64,000 nt of DNA, taken from NCBI RefSeq assembly GCF_913777625.1, contig NZ_CAJYTI010000026.1:1-64000 (forward strand), read 5' to 3'. The position numbers and the translations under genes were made by a program. The DNA is from an uncultured Sphingomonas sp. Its GTDB lineage: Bacteria; Pseudomonadota; Alphaproteobacteria; Sphingomonadales; Sphingomonadaceae. The first letter of the stretch is position 1; each line of letters opens with the position of its first letter. Below are positions 49,700 to 58,891 of this stretch, piece by piece. The notes beneath the pieces were generated by a model. The model was not told the DNA's origin and did not search any database. It saw nothing but the letters and a program-made list of their open reading frames with translations.

Positions 49700-51541
49700 A
49701 TGAACCTCCGTAACGTGGCGATCATCGCACACGTCGACCATGGCAAGACCACCCTCGTCGACCAGCTCTTCCGCCAGTCCGGCACCTTCCGCGACAACCA
49801 GCGCGTCGAAGAGCGTGCGATGGACTCGAACGACCTCGAAAAGGAGCGCGGGATCACGATTCTCGCCAAGCCGACGTCGGTCGACTGGTCGCCCGACGGC
49901 ACGGAAGAGAACAGCATCCGCATCAACATCGTCGACACGCCCGGCCACGCCGACTTCGGCGGCGAGGTGGAGCGCATCCTGAGCATGGTCGACGGCGTGA
50001 TCCTGCTGGTCGATTCGTCCGAAGGCGCGATGCCGCAGACCAAGTTTGTGACCGGCAAGGCGCTCAAGCTGGGCCTGCGTCCGATCGTGGTCGTCAACAA
50101 GATCGACCGCGCCGATTCGCGCGTGCAGGAAGTGCTCGACGAAGTGTTCGACCTGTTCGTGACGCTCGAAGCGACCGACGAGCAGCTCGACTTCCCGGTG
50201 CTCTATGCCTCGGGCCGCAACGGCTATGCCTCGACCGATCCGGACGCGCGCGAAGGCACGCTGACCCCGCTGTTCCAGAAGATCGTCGACCATGTCCCGC
50301 CGCCGCAGGTGGACGAAGAGGCCGAGTTCAAGTTCCTGGTCACCCTGCTCGACCGCGACAACTTCCTCGGCCGCATCCTCACCGGCCGCGTCGAGAGCGG
50401 CACGGTGCGCCTCAACCAGCCGATCCACGCGCTGGATAACGACGGCAACATCGTCGAGACCGGCCGCGCCTCCAAGATCATGTCGTTCCGCGGCCTCGAC
50501 CGCGTGCCGGTAGAAGAAGCGCGCGCGGGCGACATCATCAGCCTTGCCGGCCTCGCCGTCGCCACCGTGTCGAACACCATCGCCGACACCTCGGTGAGCG
50601 AGCCGCTGCACGCGCAGCCGATCGATCCGCCGACGCTATCGATGCGCTTCGCCGTCAACGACTCGCCGATGGCGGGCCGCGAGGGCAGCAAGGTGACCAG
50701 CCGCATGATCCGCGACCGCCTGTTCCGCGAGGCGGAATCGAACGTCGCGATCAAGATCACCGAGAGCGACGAAAAGGACAGCTTCGAAGTCGCCGGCCGT
50801 GGCGAACTCCAGCTCGGCGTGCTGATCGAGACGATGCGCCGCGAGGGCTTCGAGCTCGGCATCAGCCGTCCGCGCGTGCTGTTCCGCGACGGCGAGAACG
50901 GCCGCGAGGAGCCGTACGAAACCGTCGTGATCGACGTGGACGAGGAATTCTCGGGCACGGTCGTCGACAAGATGAACCAGCGCAAGGCCGAGATGACCGA
51001 CATGCGTCCGTCGGGTGGCGGCAAGACCCGCATCACCTTCTCGGCACCGTCGCGCGGCCTGATCGGCTATCACGGCGAGTTCCTGTCGGACACCCGCGGC
51101 ACCGGCATCATGAACCGCCTGTTCGAGAAGTACGGGCCGTACAAGGGCAAGATCGAAGGCCGCAAGAACGGCGTGCTGATCTCCAACGGCGCCGGCGAAG
51201 CCCAGGGCTATGCGCTGGGTCCGCTCGAAGAGCGCGGCATCCTGTTCGTCGGTCACGGTGAGGCCCTGTACGAGGGCATGATCATCGGCGAGAACGCCAA
51301 GACGGAAGACCTCGAGGTCAACCCGATGAAGGCGAAGCAGCTGACCAACTTCCGCGCTTCGGGCGGCAAGGACGATGCGATCCGCCTGACGCCGCCGAAG
51401 AAGATGACGCTGGAACAGGCCATCGCCTACATCGACGACGACGAGATGGTGGAAGTGACCCCGAAGAACATCCGCCTGCGCAAGCGCTTCCTCGACCCGA
51501 ACGAGCGCAAGCGCGCCAGCCGGGCGAAGTCGGCCGCGTAA
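49700..51541 (+). CDS. typA: Translational GTPase TypA/BipA
   Basis: [59 protein letters not shown]-like NKIDRADSR. Confidence 0.97.
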   Translation: MNLRNVAIIAHVDHGKTTLVDQLFRQSGTFRDNQRVEERAMDSNDLEKERGITILAKPTSVDWSPDGTEENSIRINIVDTPGHADFGGEVERILSMVDGVILLVDSSEGAMPQTKFVTGKALKLGLRPIVVVNKIDRADSRVQEVLDEVFDLFVTLEATDEQLDFPVLYASGRNGYASTDPDAREGTLTPLFQKIVDHVPPPQVDEEAEFKFLVTLLDRDNFLGRILTGRVESGTVRLNQPIHALDNDGNIVETGRASKIMSFRGLDRVPVEEARAGDIISLAGLAVATVSNTIADTSVSEPLHAQPIDPPTLSMRFAVNDSPMAGREGSKVTSRMIRDRLFREAESNVAIKITESDEKDSFEVAGRGELQLGVLIETMRREGFELGISRPRVLFRDGENGREEPYETVVIDVDEEFSGTVVDKMNQRKAEMTDMRPSGGGKTRITFSAPSRGLIGYHGEFLSDTRGTGIMNRLFEKYGPYKGKIEGRKNGVLISNGAGEAQGYALGPLEERGILFVGHGEALYEGMIIGENAKTEDLEVNPMKAKQLTNFRASGGKDDAIRLTPPKKMTLEQAIAYIDDDEMVEVTPKNIRLRKRFLDPNERKRASRAKSAA

Positions 51542-51562
51542 GCGCTCCCTTCCCGACGAAGA

Positions 51563-51597
51563 AAAGGCCCTTGCCGGCGACGGCGGGGGCCTTTTTC
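51563..51597 (+). terminator. Rho-independent terminator of typA
   Basis: AAAAGGCCCTTGCCGGCGACGGCGGGGGCCTTTTT. Confidence 0.85.
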
Positions 51598-51623
51598 GTT
51601 GGGGTCGTTCGCCGCCCGCTGAG

Positions 51624-51721
51624 CCGTCCTCCCGGCGGAAGCCGGGATCCATTGCCAGGACGTCCGGGATCGAGCCGGAACGGAGACCCCAATCAACCCC
51701 GGCTTTCGCCGGGATGACGGC
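51624..51721. repeat. Intergenic inverted repeat, family A copy 4
   Basis: CCGTCCTCCCGGCGGAAGCCGGGATCC ... CCCCGGCTTTCGCCGGGATGACGG. Confidence 0.75.
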
Positions 51722-51740
51722 GTTGGAGGAGCAGGCTGCC

Positions 51741-52268
51741 TCAGGCCGCCACGCGGTTCCACGGCATGCGCTGCAGCGCCATCCCCAGCCCGCACCAGCC
51801 GCTGACGCCGGCAAAGGCCAGCATGAAGCCGAAGAACCCCGCCGCATAGAAGCCCGGCGTGAAGCCCATCAGCCCGGCCAGCGTGCCGGCGAACACCAGC
51901 AGCCCGACGATCATCTGCACCTGGCGGAAGATGGAGACGCGCGGGGCACCGGCGCCCGCCAGCGGTAGCCCGGCGGCGCTCCAGGCTTCGATCCCGCCGT
52001 CTAGATTGCGCACCCGATCGCCGACGACCTGCTCGGCAAGCGCACAGGCCCGGCCGCCGCGCGCGCCCTTCTGGCACTGGAAGATCAGCAGTCGGTCGCC
52101 TGGTAGATCGGCATCGGCCAGCAGCGCCGGAAGCGCGCCCAGCGGCATCGAGGCGGCATAGGGGATGTGGCTGGCGCGGAACTCGTCGGGTTCGCGCACG
52201 TCGATCAGCAGGGCGGTGCCGTCGGCGAGCAGGCGGTGCGCTTCCAGTGCGTCGATCGTGGCGGTCAT
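51741..52268 (-). CDS. Rhodanese domain fused to DUF2892-type transmembrane domain
   Basis: LLIDVREPDEFRASHIPYAASMPLGAL, LLIFQCQKGARGGRACALAEQ (catalytic Cys), C-terminal paired TM segment with GLGMALQRMPWN. Confidence 0.88.
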   Translation of the reverse strand: MTATIDALEAHRLLADGTALLIDVREPDEFRASHIPYAASMPLGALPALLADADLPGDRLLIFQCQKGARGGRACALAEQVVGDRVRNLDGGIEAWSAAGLPLAGAGAPRVSIFRQVQMIVGLLVFAGTLAGLMGFTPGFYAAGFFGFMLAFAGVSGWCGLGMALQRMPWNRVAA

Positions 52269-52594
52269 TGGTCTTCCTTTCCGCAGAAATGGGCGTGGAG
52301 CACCGCCATCAGGTCGCGGGCGGCGGGATGGGTGATCGAATAGAAAAGCGTGCGATGCTCGCGCCGGGCGGCGACGATGCCCTCGTCCTTCAGCTTGCCC
52401 AGATGCTGCGACATCGAGGTCGGCGCGATGCCGGTCGCCGCGATCAGCGCGCCGACGCTCTGCTCGCCTTCGACCAGCGCGCACAGGATCAGCAGTCGGT
52501 GCGGATTGGCGAGGCCGGAGAGCAAGGCGGCGGCGCCGGCGGCCTTGGGCGCCATCGCCTCCATCAGGGGATTCACGAGGGGACTTGTGTTCAC
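52265..52594 (-). CDS. ArsR family regulator, BigR/SqrR-like cysteines
   Basis: GTG start; LANPHRLLILCALVEGEQSVGALIAATGIAPTSMSQHLGKLKDEGIVAARREHRTLFYSI, C-terminal LHAHFCGKED. Confidence 0.88.
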   Translation of the reverse strand: MNTSPLVNPLMEAMAPKAAGAAALLSGLANPHRLLILCALVEGEQSVGALIAATGIAPTSMSQHLGKLKDEGIVAARREHRTLFYSITHPAARDLMAVLHAHFCGKEDQ

Positions 52595-52595
52595 T

Positions 52596-52617
52596 TCATG
52601 AATATATCAATTCATGA
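52596..52617. promoter_or_regulatory. Putative ArsR-family operator
   Basis: TCATGAAT-ATATCA-ATTCATGA perfect 8+8 bp inverted repeat in the divergent intergenic region. Confidence 0.7.
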
Positions 52618-52641
52618 GTAAACGAATCAAGAGGGAATCCC

Positions 52642-52986
52642 ATGACCAAGGACTATCGCGCGCTCACCCAGGACATTTCCGCCTATTCGGCGCAGCTGCG
52701 AAAGCTGGCGCCCGAAACGATGGCGGGCTTTCATGCGATGGCGAAGGCCGCGGGGGGCGAGGGCGCGGTCGACGCCAAGACCAAGGAGCTGATCGCGCTG
52801 GCGATCGGCGTCACCCAGCGCTGCGACGGCTGTATCGGCTTCCACGCCAAGGCGCTGGTCGGCATGGGCGCGCGCCGCGCCGAGGTCGCCGAGGTGCTGG
52901 GCATGTGCGTGTACATGGGCGGCGGCCCGGCGCTGATGTATGCCGCCGATGCGCTGCGCGCCTATGATCAGTTCGCGGAGGGGTGA
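52642..52986 (+). CDS. AhpD-like carboxymuconolactone decarboxylase family protein
   Basis: LIALAIGVTQRCDGCIGFHAKALVGMGARRAEVAEVLGMCVYMGGGPALMYAADAL (CxxC-H). Confidence 0.9.
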   Translation: MTKDYRALTQDISAYSAQLRKLAPETMAGFHAMAKAAGGEGAVDAKTKELIALAIGVTQRCDGCIGFHAKALVGMGARRAEVAEVLGMCVYMGGGPALMYAADALRAYDQFAEG

Positions 52987-53639
52987 GGCTCGGTTTTTGC
53001 AGCGGCCTCGAACACGGCCCGTTGCGCGGCGAATGCCCGCTGGAACGCAGGCCGTGCCTCGCCGCGCCCGATATAGGCCAGCAGTCGCGGCTGGTCGGGC
53101 AGCATCGTCGAGCGGCTCAACCGGCGCAGCACGCTGATCATCAGCAGGTCGGCGGCGCTGAAATCGCCTTCCAACCACTCGGCTCCACCCAATCGCGCGG
53201 CCAACTGGGCGAGGCGGGTGCGGACGCGGTCTTCCAGCATCGACTGGCGGGCCGCAAACCAGGGCGCATCGCGTTCCAGCATCCGCGCCATCGCCCATTC
53301 GACGATCGGCGGCTCGACCGTGCTCACCGCTCCGAACATCCAGGCGACGGCCCGGGCGCGGGCTGTCGGATCCTCCGGGAGCAGTCCGGCATGGCGCTTG
53401 GCGAGATGGTGGACGATTGCGCCGGACTCGAACAGCGTCAGTCCGTCCTCCTCGAAGCTGGGGATCTGGCCGAAGGGCTGGCGGGCGAGATGCTCGGGCG
53501 CCTTCATCGCGGCGAAGGAGATGAGGCGCACCTTGTAGGCGAGGCCCAGTTCCTCCAGCGCCCAGCGCACCGGCATGTCGCGCGCGAGGCCGCGGCCGCG
53601 GTCCGGGGAGGCTTCGAAGGCGGTGAGGGTGATCGGCAC
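52968..53639 (-). CDS. Glutathione S-transferase family protein
   Basis: MPVRWALEELGLAYKVRLISFAAMKAPEHLARQPFGQIPSFEEDGLTLFESGAIVHHLAKR. Confidence 0.93.
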   Translation of the reverse strand: MPITLTAFEASPDRGRGLARDMPVRWALEELGLAYKVRLISFAAMKAPEHLARQPFGQIPSFEEDGLTLFESGAIVHHLAKRHAGLLPEDPTARARAVAWMFGAVSTVEPPIVEWAMARMLERDAPWFAARQSMLEDRVRTRLAQLAARLGGAEWLEGDFSAADLLMISVLRRLSRSTMLPDQPRLLAYIGRGEARPAFQRAFAAQRAVFEAAAKTEPHPSAN

Positions 53640-53752
53640 GGGCGGTGCTCCATGGGGGGCCTGGCGAGGCTAGCGCAGCGCCTTGATATGCGGAACCGGC
53701 TTCCGCTCTGGCTTCGGCCATGGTCTAACGGCGCATCCTGTCAGGAGGGTGC

Positions 53753-54373
53753 GTGATGTTGCTGGCTGCGTTGTTGTTTTGGATGCCGCTCCAGGACCGG
53801 GCCGCCGCGCCTGCGACCAGTGCCACGGCGGCTGCGCCCGAGCAGACGGCCAATGGCGGGCAGCGCTGGTCGGTGCTCGCCGATCCCTGCGCCTCGGCCC
53901 AGACCAATGGCGATCAGATCGTGGTCTGCGGCAAGGGCGTCACCGCGCCGCGCCTGCCGCTGCCGGAGGAACGCGGCCCGCCCGACCGGCCACGGCCGAG
54001 CAACCCGGACCGGACCGGCATCGGCGCGCTGCAGGCTTCTTCCGCGCCCTGCGCCGCGCTTGTCGGCGGCTGTCAGGTCGGCGTCGATATCTTCGGCGGT
54101 GCGACCGCACTGGTGCGGGGCATCGGCAAGATCATCGATCCGAACAGCTGCTGCGAGGAGCCGGGCGAATCGCGCAACTTCATCAAGCTGGTGAGCGATG
54201 CCGGCAAGGGCGTCGGCCGGGCGTTCAAGAAGAAGCCCGACAAGTCGAACCGCGTGCCGATCGACCTTAACGATCCGGTGCCGTTCCGCTCATCTCCAGC
54301 AGCACCGCCCATTCCTCCGGCCGCACCGGCGTCACCGACAGGCGCGACTGGCGCACCATCTCGAGGTCCTTGA
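53753..54373 (+). CDS. Secreted hypothetical protein
   Basis: Signal-like N-terminus; ADPCASAQTNGDQIVVCGKG...FGGATALVRGIGKIIDPNSCCEEP; 3' end overlaps the convergent EVE gene. Confidence 0.6.
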   Translation: MMLLAALLFWMPLQDRAAAPATSATAAAPEQTANGGQRWSVLADPCASAQTNGDQIVVCGKGVTAPRLPLPEERGPPDRPRPSNPDRTGIGALQASSAPCAALVGGCQVGVDIFGGATALVRGIGKIIDPNSCCEEPGESRNFIKLVSDAGKGVGRAFKKKPDKSNRVPIDLNDPVPFRSSPAAPPIPPAAPASPTGATGAPSRGP

Positions 54374-54680
54374 GCCGCGGCTCGGCCTTGATCTCGGGCA
54401 GCGGCACCGGACGGCCAAGCGGCTGCAGCGCCTTCACTTCGACGCTCGCCCATTTGCCGTCGTCGCCGTCCGGCTGCCAGGCGCGGGTGATCTCCATGAT
54501 CCCCACCGCGGCCTTCTGGATGTTCGAATGGTAGAAGATCGCCTGGTCGCCGGGGACCATGGTCTTCAGGAAGTTGCGCGCGGTATAGTTGCGCACGCCG
54601 TTCCATTCGGTGCTGCCGTCGCGCACCAGGTCGTCCCAGCCATAGACATCGGGTTCGGAGCGAAGGATCCAGTAGGCCAT
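54267..54680 (-). CDS. EVE domain-containing protein
   Basis: MAYWILRSEPDVYGWDDLVRDGSTEWNGVRNYTARNFLKTMVPGDQAIFYHSN. Confidence 0.92.
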   Translation of the reverse strand: MAYWILRSEPDVYGWDDLVRDGSTEWNGVRNYTARNFLKTMVPGDQAIFYHSNIQKAAVGIMEITRAWQPDGDDGKWASVEVKALQPLGRPVPLPEIKAEPRLKDLEMVRQSRLSVTPVRPEEWAVLLEMSGTAPDR

Positions 54681-54805
54681 GCCGCCCGTTAGCCAGCTAA
54701 ATCGCGGCTGAACAGCCGGTTCCGCACCCGTTCAGCCGGGATCCCGTACCAAAGGGCATCGGCGCCACCCCGACTCGGCGGCGCCCGGAGGTGAGGAGAA
54801 TCAGG

Positions 54806-55171
54806 ATGAACCATCTGGCCAAGAAGCTGGTGCTGGGCATCGCCACCGGGGCGAGCCTGCTGGCGGCCGCTGTGCCCGCCCAGGCGCAGGACTGGCGCTG
54901 GCACCGGCATTATTACCGCGATCGCGGCGGCGATGCGGCTGGCGCGGCACTGGTCGCGGGCATTGCGGGGCTGGCGATCGGCGCGGCGATCTCGAACGAT
55001 CACCGCTACGACTATGACCGCCGCTTCTACCGCGAGCGCGGCTATTACCCGACCGACGGCTATTGGTACCGCGATAACTACCCGCGCTATCGCTATTACG
55101 AGACCTGCGAGGTCCGGCGGACCTGGGATCCCTATCTCGAGCGCCCGGTGCTGATCCGCTACTGCAACTGA
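54806..55171 (+). CDS. Secreted Tyr/Arg-rich protein with Gly-zipper-like segment
   Basis: Signal peptide to AQAQ; AGAALVAGIAGLAIGAAISND then YDYDRRFYRERGYYPTDGYWYRDNYPRYRYYETC. Confidence 0.7.
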   Translation: MNHLAKKLVLGIATGASLLAAAVPAQAQDWRWHRHYYRDRGGDAAGAALVAGIAGLAIGAAISNDHRYDYDRRFYRERGYYPTDGYWYRDNYPRYRYYETCEVRRTWDPYLERPVLIRYCN

Positions 55172-55177
55172 CCGAAC

Positions 55178-55210
55178 GCGCGCGACCATCTCTTTAGATG
55201 GCTCGCGCGC
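55178..55210. other. Long intergenic hairpin
   Basis: GCGCGCGACCATCT-cttt-AGATGG-c-TCGCGCGC: 14-bp stem with one bulged C; no T-run. Confidence 0.7.
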
Positions 55211-55236
55211 CGTGCGCAGGCGGCTAGGATGGCGCG

Positions 55237-56877
55237 ATGGCAGCCCCCGAATCGCTCGACCCGGCCGATCCCTATGCGCGATCCGCCCAGACCTTCCCGG
55301 TCCTGACCGCCGAGATGGCGGGGCGGGTCGCCGCCTTCGGCCGCGAGGAAGCGCTGCCCGAGGGTGCGCTGCTGTTCCGCCGCGGCGACCGCAGCGTCGA
55401 CTTCTTCCTGTGTCTCGCCGGCGGGATCGAGATCCTCGATACCGATTCCGACGGGCAGGCCCATCTCGTCCACACCCATGGCGCAGGCCAGTTCACCGGC
55501 GAGCTCGATCTGTTCAACGATCGCAAGGTGCTGGTGAGCGGTCGCGCACTGGCGGACACGCGGGTGGTGCGGATTGACCGTGCCGCCTTCCGCCGGATGA
55601 TGGCGGCCGAGCCCGATATCGGCGAGATCGTGATGCGCGCCTTCATTTTGCGCCGCGTCGGGCTGCTGCGCCACAGCGATGCCGGCGTCGCGCTGGCAGG
55701 GCCGGGCCATGCCGCCGATATGGGGCGGATCGAGACCTTCCTCACCCGCAACGCTTTTCCCCATCGCCGGATCGATACCGATCAGGATCCCGATGCGGCC
55801 GGCTTCCTCGAATGCCTGGCGCTGACCGAGGCCGATCTGCCGGTGGTGGTGCTGGAAGGCCGGGTGCTGCGCAATCCGAGCAACGCCGCGCTCGCCGATG
55901 CGCTGGGGCTCGCGACTGCGCTCGATCCCGAGCACGTCCATGATCTCGCGGTGGTCGGCGGGGGACCGGCGGGCCTCGCGGCCGCGGTCTATGCCGCGTC
56001 GGAGGGGCTCGACACGATCGTGATCGAGGCGGTCGCGCCGGGCGGGCAGGCGGGCACCAGCTCGAAGATCGAGAATTACCTGGGCTTCCCCACCGGCATC
56101 TCCGGTCAGGCGCTGGCGGGGCGCGCGCAGGTGCAGGCGCAGAAGTTCGGCGCGCGGCTGCTGGTCTCGCGTTCGGTGGTGCGGATCGATTGCGAGGAGC
56201 GGCCGCTGCGCCTCCACCTCGACGACGGCGCGACGCTGCAGGCGCGCGCGGTGGTCGTCGCGACCGGCGCGCGCTACCGAAAGCTCGATCTGCCGCTTTA
56301 TGCCGAGCTGGAAGGCAACGGCATCTACTACGCCGCCACCGCGATGGAGGCGGGGCTGTGCGCTGGTTCCGAAGTCGTGGTGGTCGGCGGCGGCAATTCG
56401 GCGGGGCAGGCGGCGGTGTTCCTCGCCCGCCACGCTGCGCATGTCCATGTGCTCGTCCGCGGCCCCGGCCTCGCCGCCACCATGTCGCGCTACCTGATCG
56501 AGCGGATCGAGGCGTCCGACCGGATCACCCTTCACCCCTTTACCGAAGTGACCGCGCTGGAAGGGGAGCGCGTGCTCACCGGCCTCGCCTGGACCAACCG
56601 CAACACTGGCGCGACCGAGCATCGCCCGGTCGGCGCGCTGTTCGTGATGATCGGCGCCGAGCCCAATACCGGCTGGCTGAAGGGCTGTGTCGACCTGGAC
56701 GGCGGCGGTTTCGTCCAGACGGGCAGCGGCGAGACCTTCTTCTGCTCTTCGGCGCCCGGCGTGTTCGCGGTGGGCGATGTGCGCGCGGGATCGGTCAAGC
56801 GAGTCGCCTCGGGCGTGGGCGAGGGATCGGTGGTGGTCTCCGCCATCCACCGCTATCTTGAACCCGCGGGCGAATGA
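55237..56877 (+). CDS. Cyclic nucleotide-binding domain fused to thioredoxin reductase-like flavoprotein
   Basis: CRP-like N-terminal domain (LFRRGDRSVDFFLCLAGGIEIL), then VVGGGPAGLAAAVYAASEGLDTIVIEAVAPGGQAGTSSKIENYLGFP and VVVVGGGNSAGQAAVFLARHAAHVHVLVRG; AATA replaces CATC. Confidence 0.9.
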   Translation: MAAPESLDPADPYARSAQTFPVLTAEMAGRVAAFGREEALPEGALLFRRGDRSVDFFLCLAGGIEILDTDSDGQAHLVHTHGAGQFTGELDLFNDRKVLVSGRALADTRVVRIDRAAFRRMMAAEPDIGEIVMRAFILRRVGLLRHSDAGVALAGPGHAADMGRIETFLTRNAFPHRRIDTDQDPDAAGFLECLALTEADLPVVVLEGRVLRNPSNAALADALGLATALDPEHVHDLAVVGGGPAGLAAAVYAASEGLDTIVIEAVAPGGQAGTSSKIENYLGFPTGISGQALAGRAQVQAQKFGARLLVSRSVVRIDCEERPLRLHLDDGATLQARAVVVATGARYRKLDLPLYAELEGNGIYYAATAMEAGLCAGSEVVVVGGGNSAGQAAVFLARHAAHVHVLVRGPGLAATMSRYLIERIEASDRITLHPFTEVTALEGERVLTGLAWTNRNTGATEHRPVGALFVMIGAEPNTGWLKGCVDLDGGGFVQTGSGETFFCSSAPGVFAVGDVRAGSVKRVASGVGEGSVVVSAIHRYLEPAGE

Positions 56878-56892
56878 CGGCATGAGCCGGGT

Positions 56893-57174
56893 ATGAGCGA
56901 TACCCCTCCCGATCGTCTGTCGGTCAACCCGAACAGCCCCTATTTCGTCCGCGAACTGCTGGAGCGCGGCGTCGGCATCAAGTTCAAGGGCGTCGAGCGC
57001 CGCGACGTCGAGGAATACAGCATCTCCGAAGGCTGGGTGCGCGTGGCGCTCGGCAAGAAGACCGATCGCAAGGGCAATCCGCTGACGATCAAGCTGGTCG
57101 GCCCGGTCGAAGCCTGGTTCCAGAGCGGCGGCGCGGCGGCTGCGGCCGAGGGCGAGGAAAACGCCGAGGGCTGA
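56893..57174 (+). CDS. DUF3297 family protein
   Basis: DRLSVNPNSPYFVRELLERGVGIKFKGVERRDVEEYSISEGWVRVALGKKTDRKGNPLTIKLVGPVEAWF. Confidence 0.9.
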   Translation: MSDTPPDRLSVNPNSPYFVRELLERGVGIKFKGVERRDVEEYSISEGWVRVALGKKTDRKGNPLTIKLVGPVEAWFQSGGAAAAAEGEENAEG

Positions 57175-57184
57175 GGCTCCGGAA

Positions 57185-57215
57185 GGGCGGCGGCCGGACC
57201 CCGGCGGCGCCGCCC
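57185..57215. terminator. Intergenic hairpin between convergent genes
   Basis: GGGCGGCG ... CGCCGCCC. Confidence 0.5.
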
Positions 57216-57222
57216 CTATCTT

Positions 57223-57936
57223 TCAATAGCCGATATCGAGCACGACGATCGTCAGCCGCCCGTCGATCCGGCCGGCCAGCGTCATGTTGCCGCCGGGCCA
57301 GTCGGGCCCGTTCATCGCGGCGATCGCGAACACCTCCATGCCGATGGCGAAGAACGGGTTGAAGGTCTTTGCCCCGGGGGGCGTGACCAGCGTCTCCCGT
57401 GCCTTGGCGTCCAGCCACGCCGAATAGCCCCAGGCCGTGCCGATATAGCGGAGCGTCGATCCCACGGGCGGGGCTGCGCTCGATGTATCGGCGATCCGCC
57501 GGGCTTCGCAGCCGATCGGACTCAGCCGGGCATTGGACAGGATGCCGCCGACATAATCCGCACCCAGCGCGAAACAGCTTCCGTCGCTGCGCTTCAGGTT
57601 GAGCGGCAGGTAGCCGAGCGCCCATGCATCGACGAAGCGTGCGCGGCGGGTCTCGGCGATGGTATAGGCGCCCACCACCCTGGCATGCGCATGCGCGGCA
57701 TTGGCATAGCCCGGGAGCAGGCGAATGCGCTGCTCGAGCGCGCCGCGATCCAGTGCCTCCAGAGTCGGTACGCCGCGCGCCGCAGGCGCGGCGATCGCAG
57801 GGCCGGGCCTACCGGAATAGCCGGCGGGCGGCACGAACTGCGCCCGTGCAGCGCCGGGCGCCCACAAGGCGACAGCGGCGAGCAACCCCGCGCTGGATCG
57901 AATCACGGCCTTTCCGCCCCCCATTGCTCGAATCAT
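57223..57936 (-). CDS. Secreted hypothetical protein
   Basis: Signal peptide to ARAQ; uninterrupted ORF ending GRLTIVVLDIGY. Confidence 0.65.
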   Translation of the reverse strand: MIRAMGGGKAVIRSSAGLLAAVALWAPGAARAQFVPPAGYSGRPGPAIAAPAARGVPTLEALDRGALEQRIRLLPGYANAAHAHARVVGAYTIAETRRARFVDAWALGYLPLNLKRSDGSCFALGADYVGGILSNARLSPIGCEARRIADTSSAAPPVGSTLRYIGTAWGYSAWLDAKARETLVTPPGAKTFNPFFAIGMEVFAIAAMNGPDWPGGNMTLAGRIDGRLTIVVLDIGY

Positions 57937-57951
57937 TCGCTGCCCTGCTGC

Positions 57952-58629
57952 CTAGCGCGTCCCTGCGGCGCGGGACAGCTTGAGCATCGCTTCGCCGACC
58001 GTCGCGCGCACGGCGGCGCGGGTGAGGCGCACCGTCTGCCCCTGCTTGATGCAGGCGGTGAAGGCGGGCTTGAGCCTGTCGATCGCGGCGCTTTCCTCCG
58101 CGCTCGCGGCTTGGGCGAGCAACAGGGCATGGGCATCGGCGGTGTCCTCGCGCGCGACGCAGTCGCCGAACAGGCGCCCGGCGACGAAGTCCCCGGGCAG
58201 TTCCGCCGCGTCTCCGTCGAACTCGCTCGACAGGCGGAGCGGCGGCAGGGCCTTGAGGCCGATAACCGGCCCGGTCTTGCCGAATTCACGCCGGTAGAGC
58301 GAGGGGAACAGCGCGTCGCGGAAGCTGTCCGGCTGCAGCCGCATCTCGATCTTGCTCTGCATCCGCGCCGCGGCGCGGTTGAGGCAGGTGAGGTCTGCCG
58401 CCTTCATGCTCGCTTCGTAGAAGCCCGGGCGATCCGGGATCGTCCGGAGAAAGGCCTGGATGGCGGGCTGGCGCGCCTTTTGCGCAGTGACGCAGTCGGT
58501 GAACTCGGCGAGCAGCCGCAATTTCTCGGTCGCGCTCGGTTCTTCCGGCGCAGGTCGGGCCTGGGCGGCGGTGGCGGCGAGATGGCAGCCCATCAGCGCG
58601 AGCAGCGAAATCCATTTGCCAAGGTGCAT
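57952..58629 (-). CDS. Secreted hypothetical protein
   Basis: Signal peptide MHLGKWISLLALMGCHLAATAAQA; four Cys; uninterrupted ORF. Confidence 0.65.
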   Translation of the reverse strand: MHLGKWISLLALMGCHLAATAAQARPAPEEPSATEKLRLLAEFTDCVTAQKARQPAIQAFLRTIPDRPGFYEASMKAADLTCLNRAAARMQSKIEMRLQPDSFRDALFPSLYRREFGKTGPVIGLKALPPLRLSSEFDGDAAELPGDFVAGRLFGDCVAREDTADAHALLLAQAASAEESAAIDRLKPAFTACIKQGQTVRLTRAAVRATVGEAMLKLSRAAGTR

Positions 58630-58891
58630 CGGTTCTCTCCCGGTCAGATCGTGTCGCGCGACGGATCTTGGTGCCCGTCGTCGTGCGCGGTGCGCCCGTT
58701 GGCTGCCATGGTACGGCGTTGCAGGGCAAATCACCACCATCGGGAAAGGCAGAGTGGCCGCCGGGCACTGCCCGACGACCACCCTGGGAGTTCCTGGCAC
58801 GGCTTCGTGCGCTGCGATGCCGTACCCGATGCCGTTTCCGCACCTTTGGCACCATCGACCGCCAGCGATCGACGGCGCCACGTGTCGCGGA

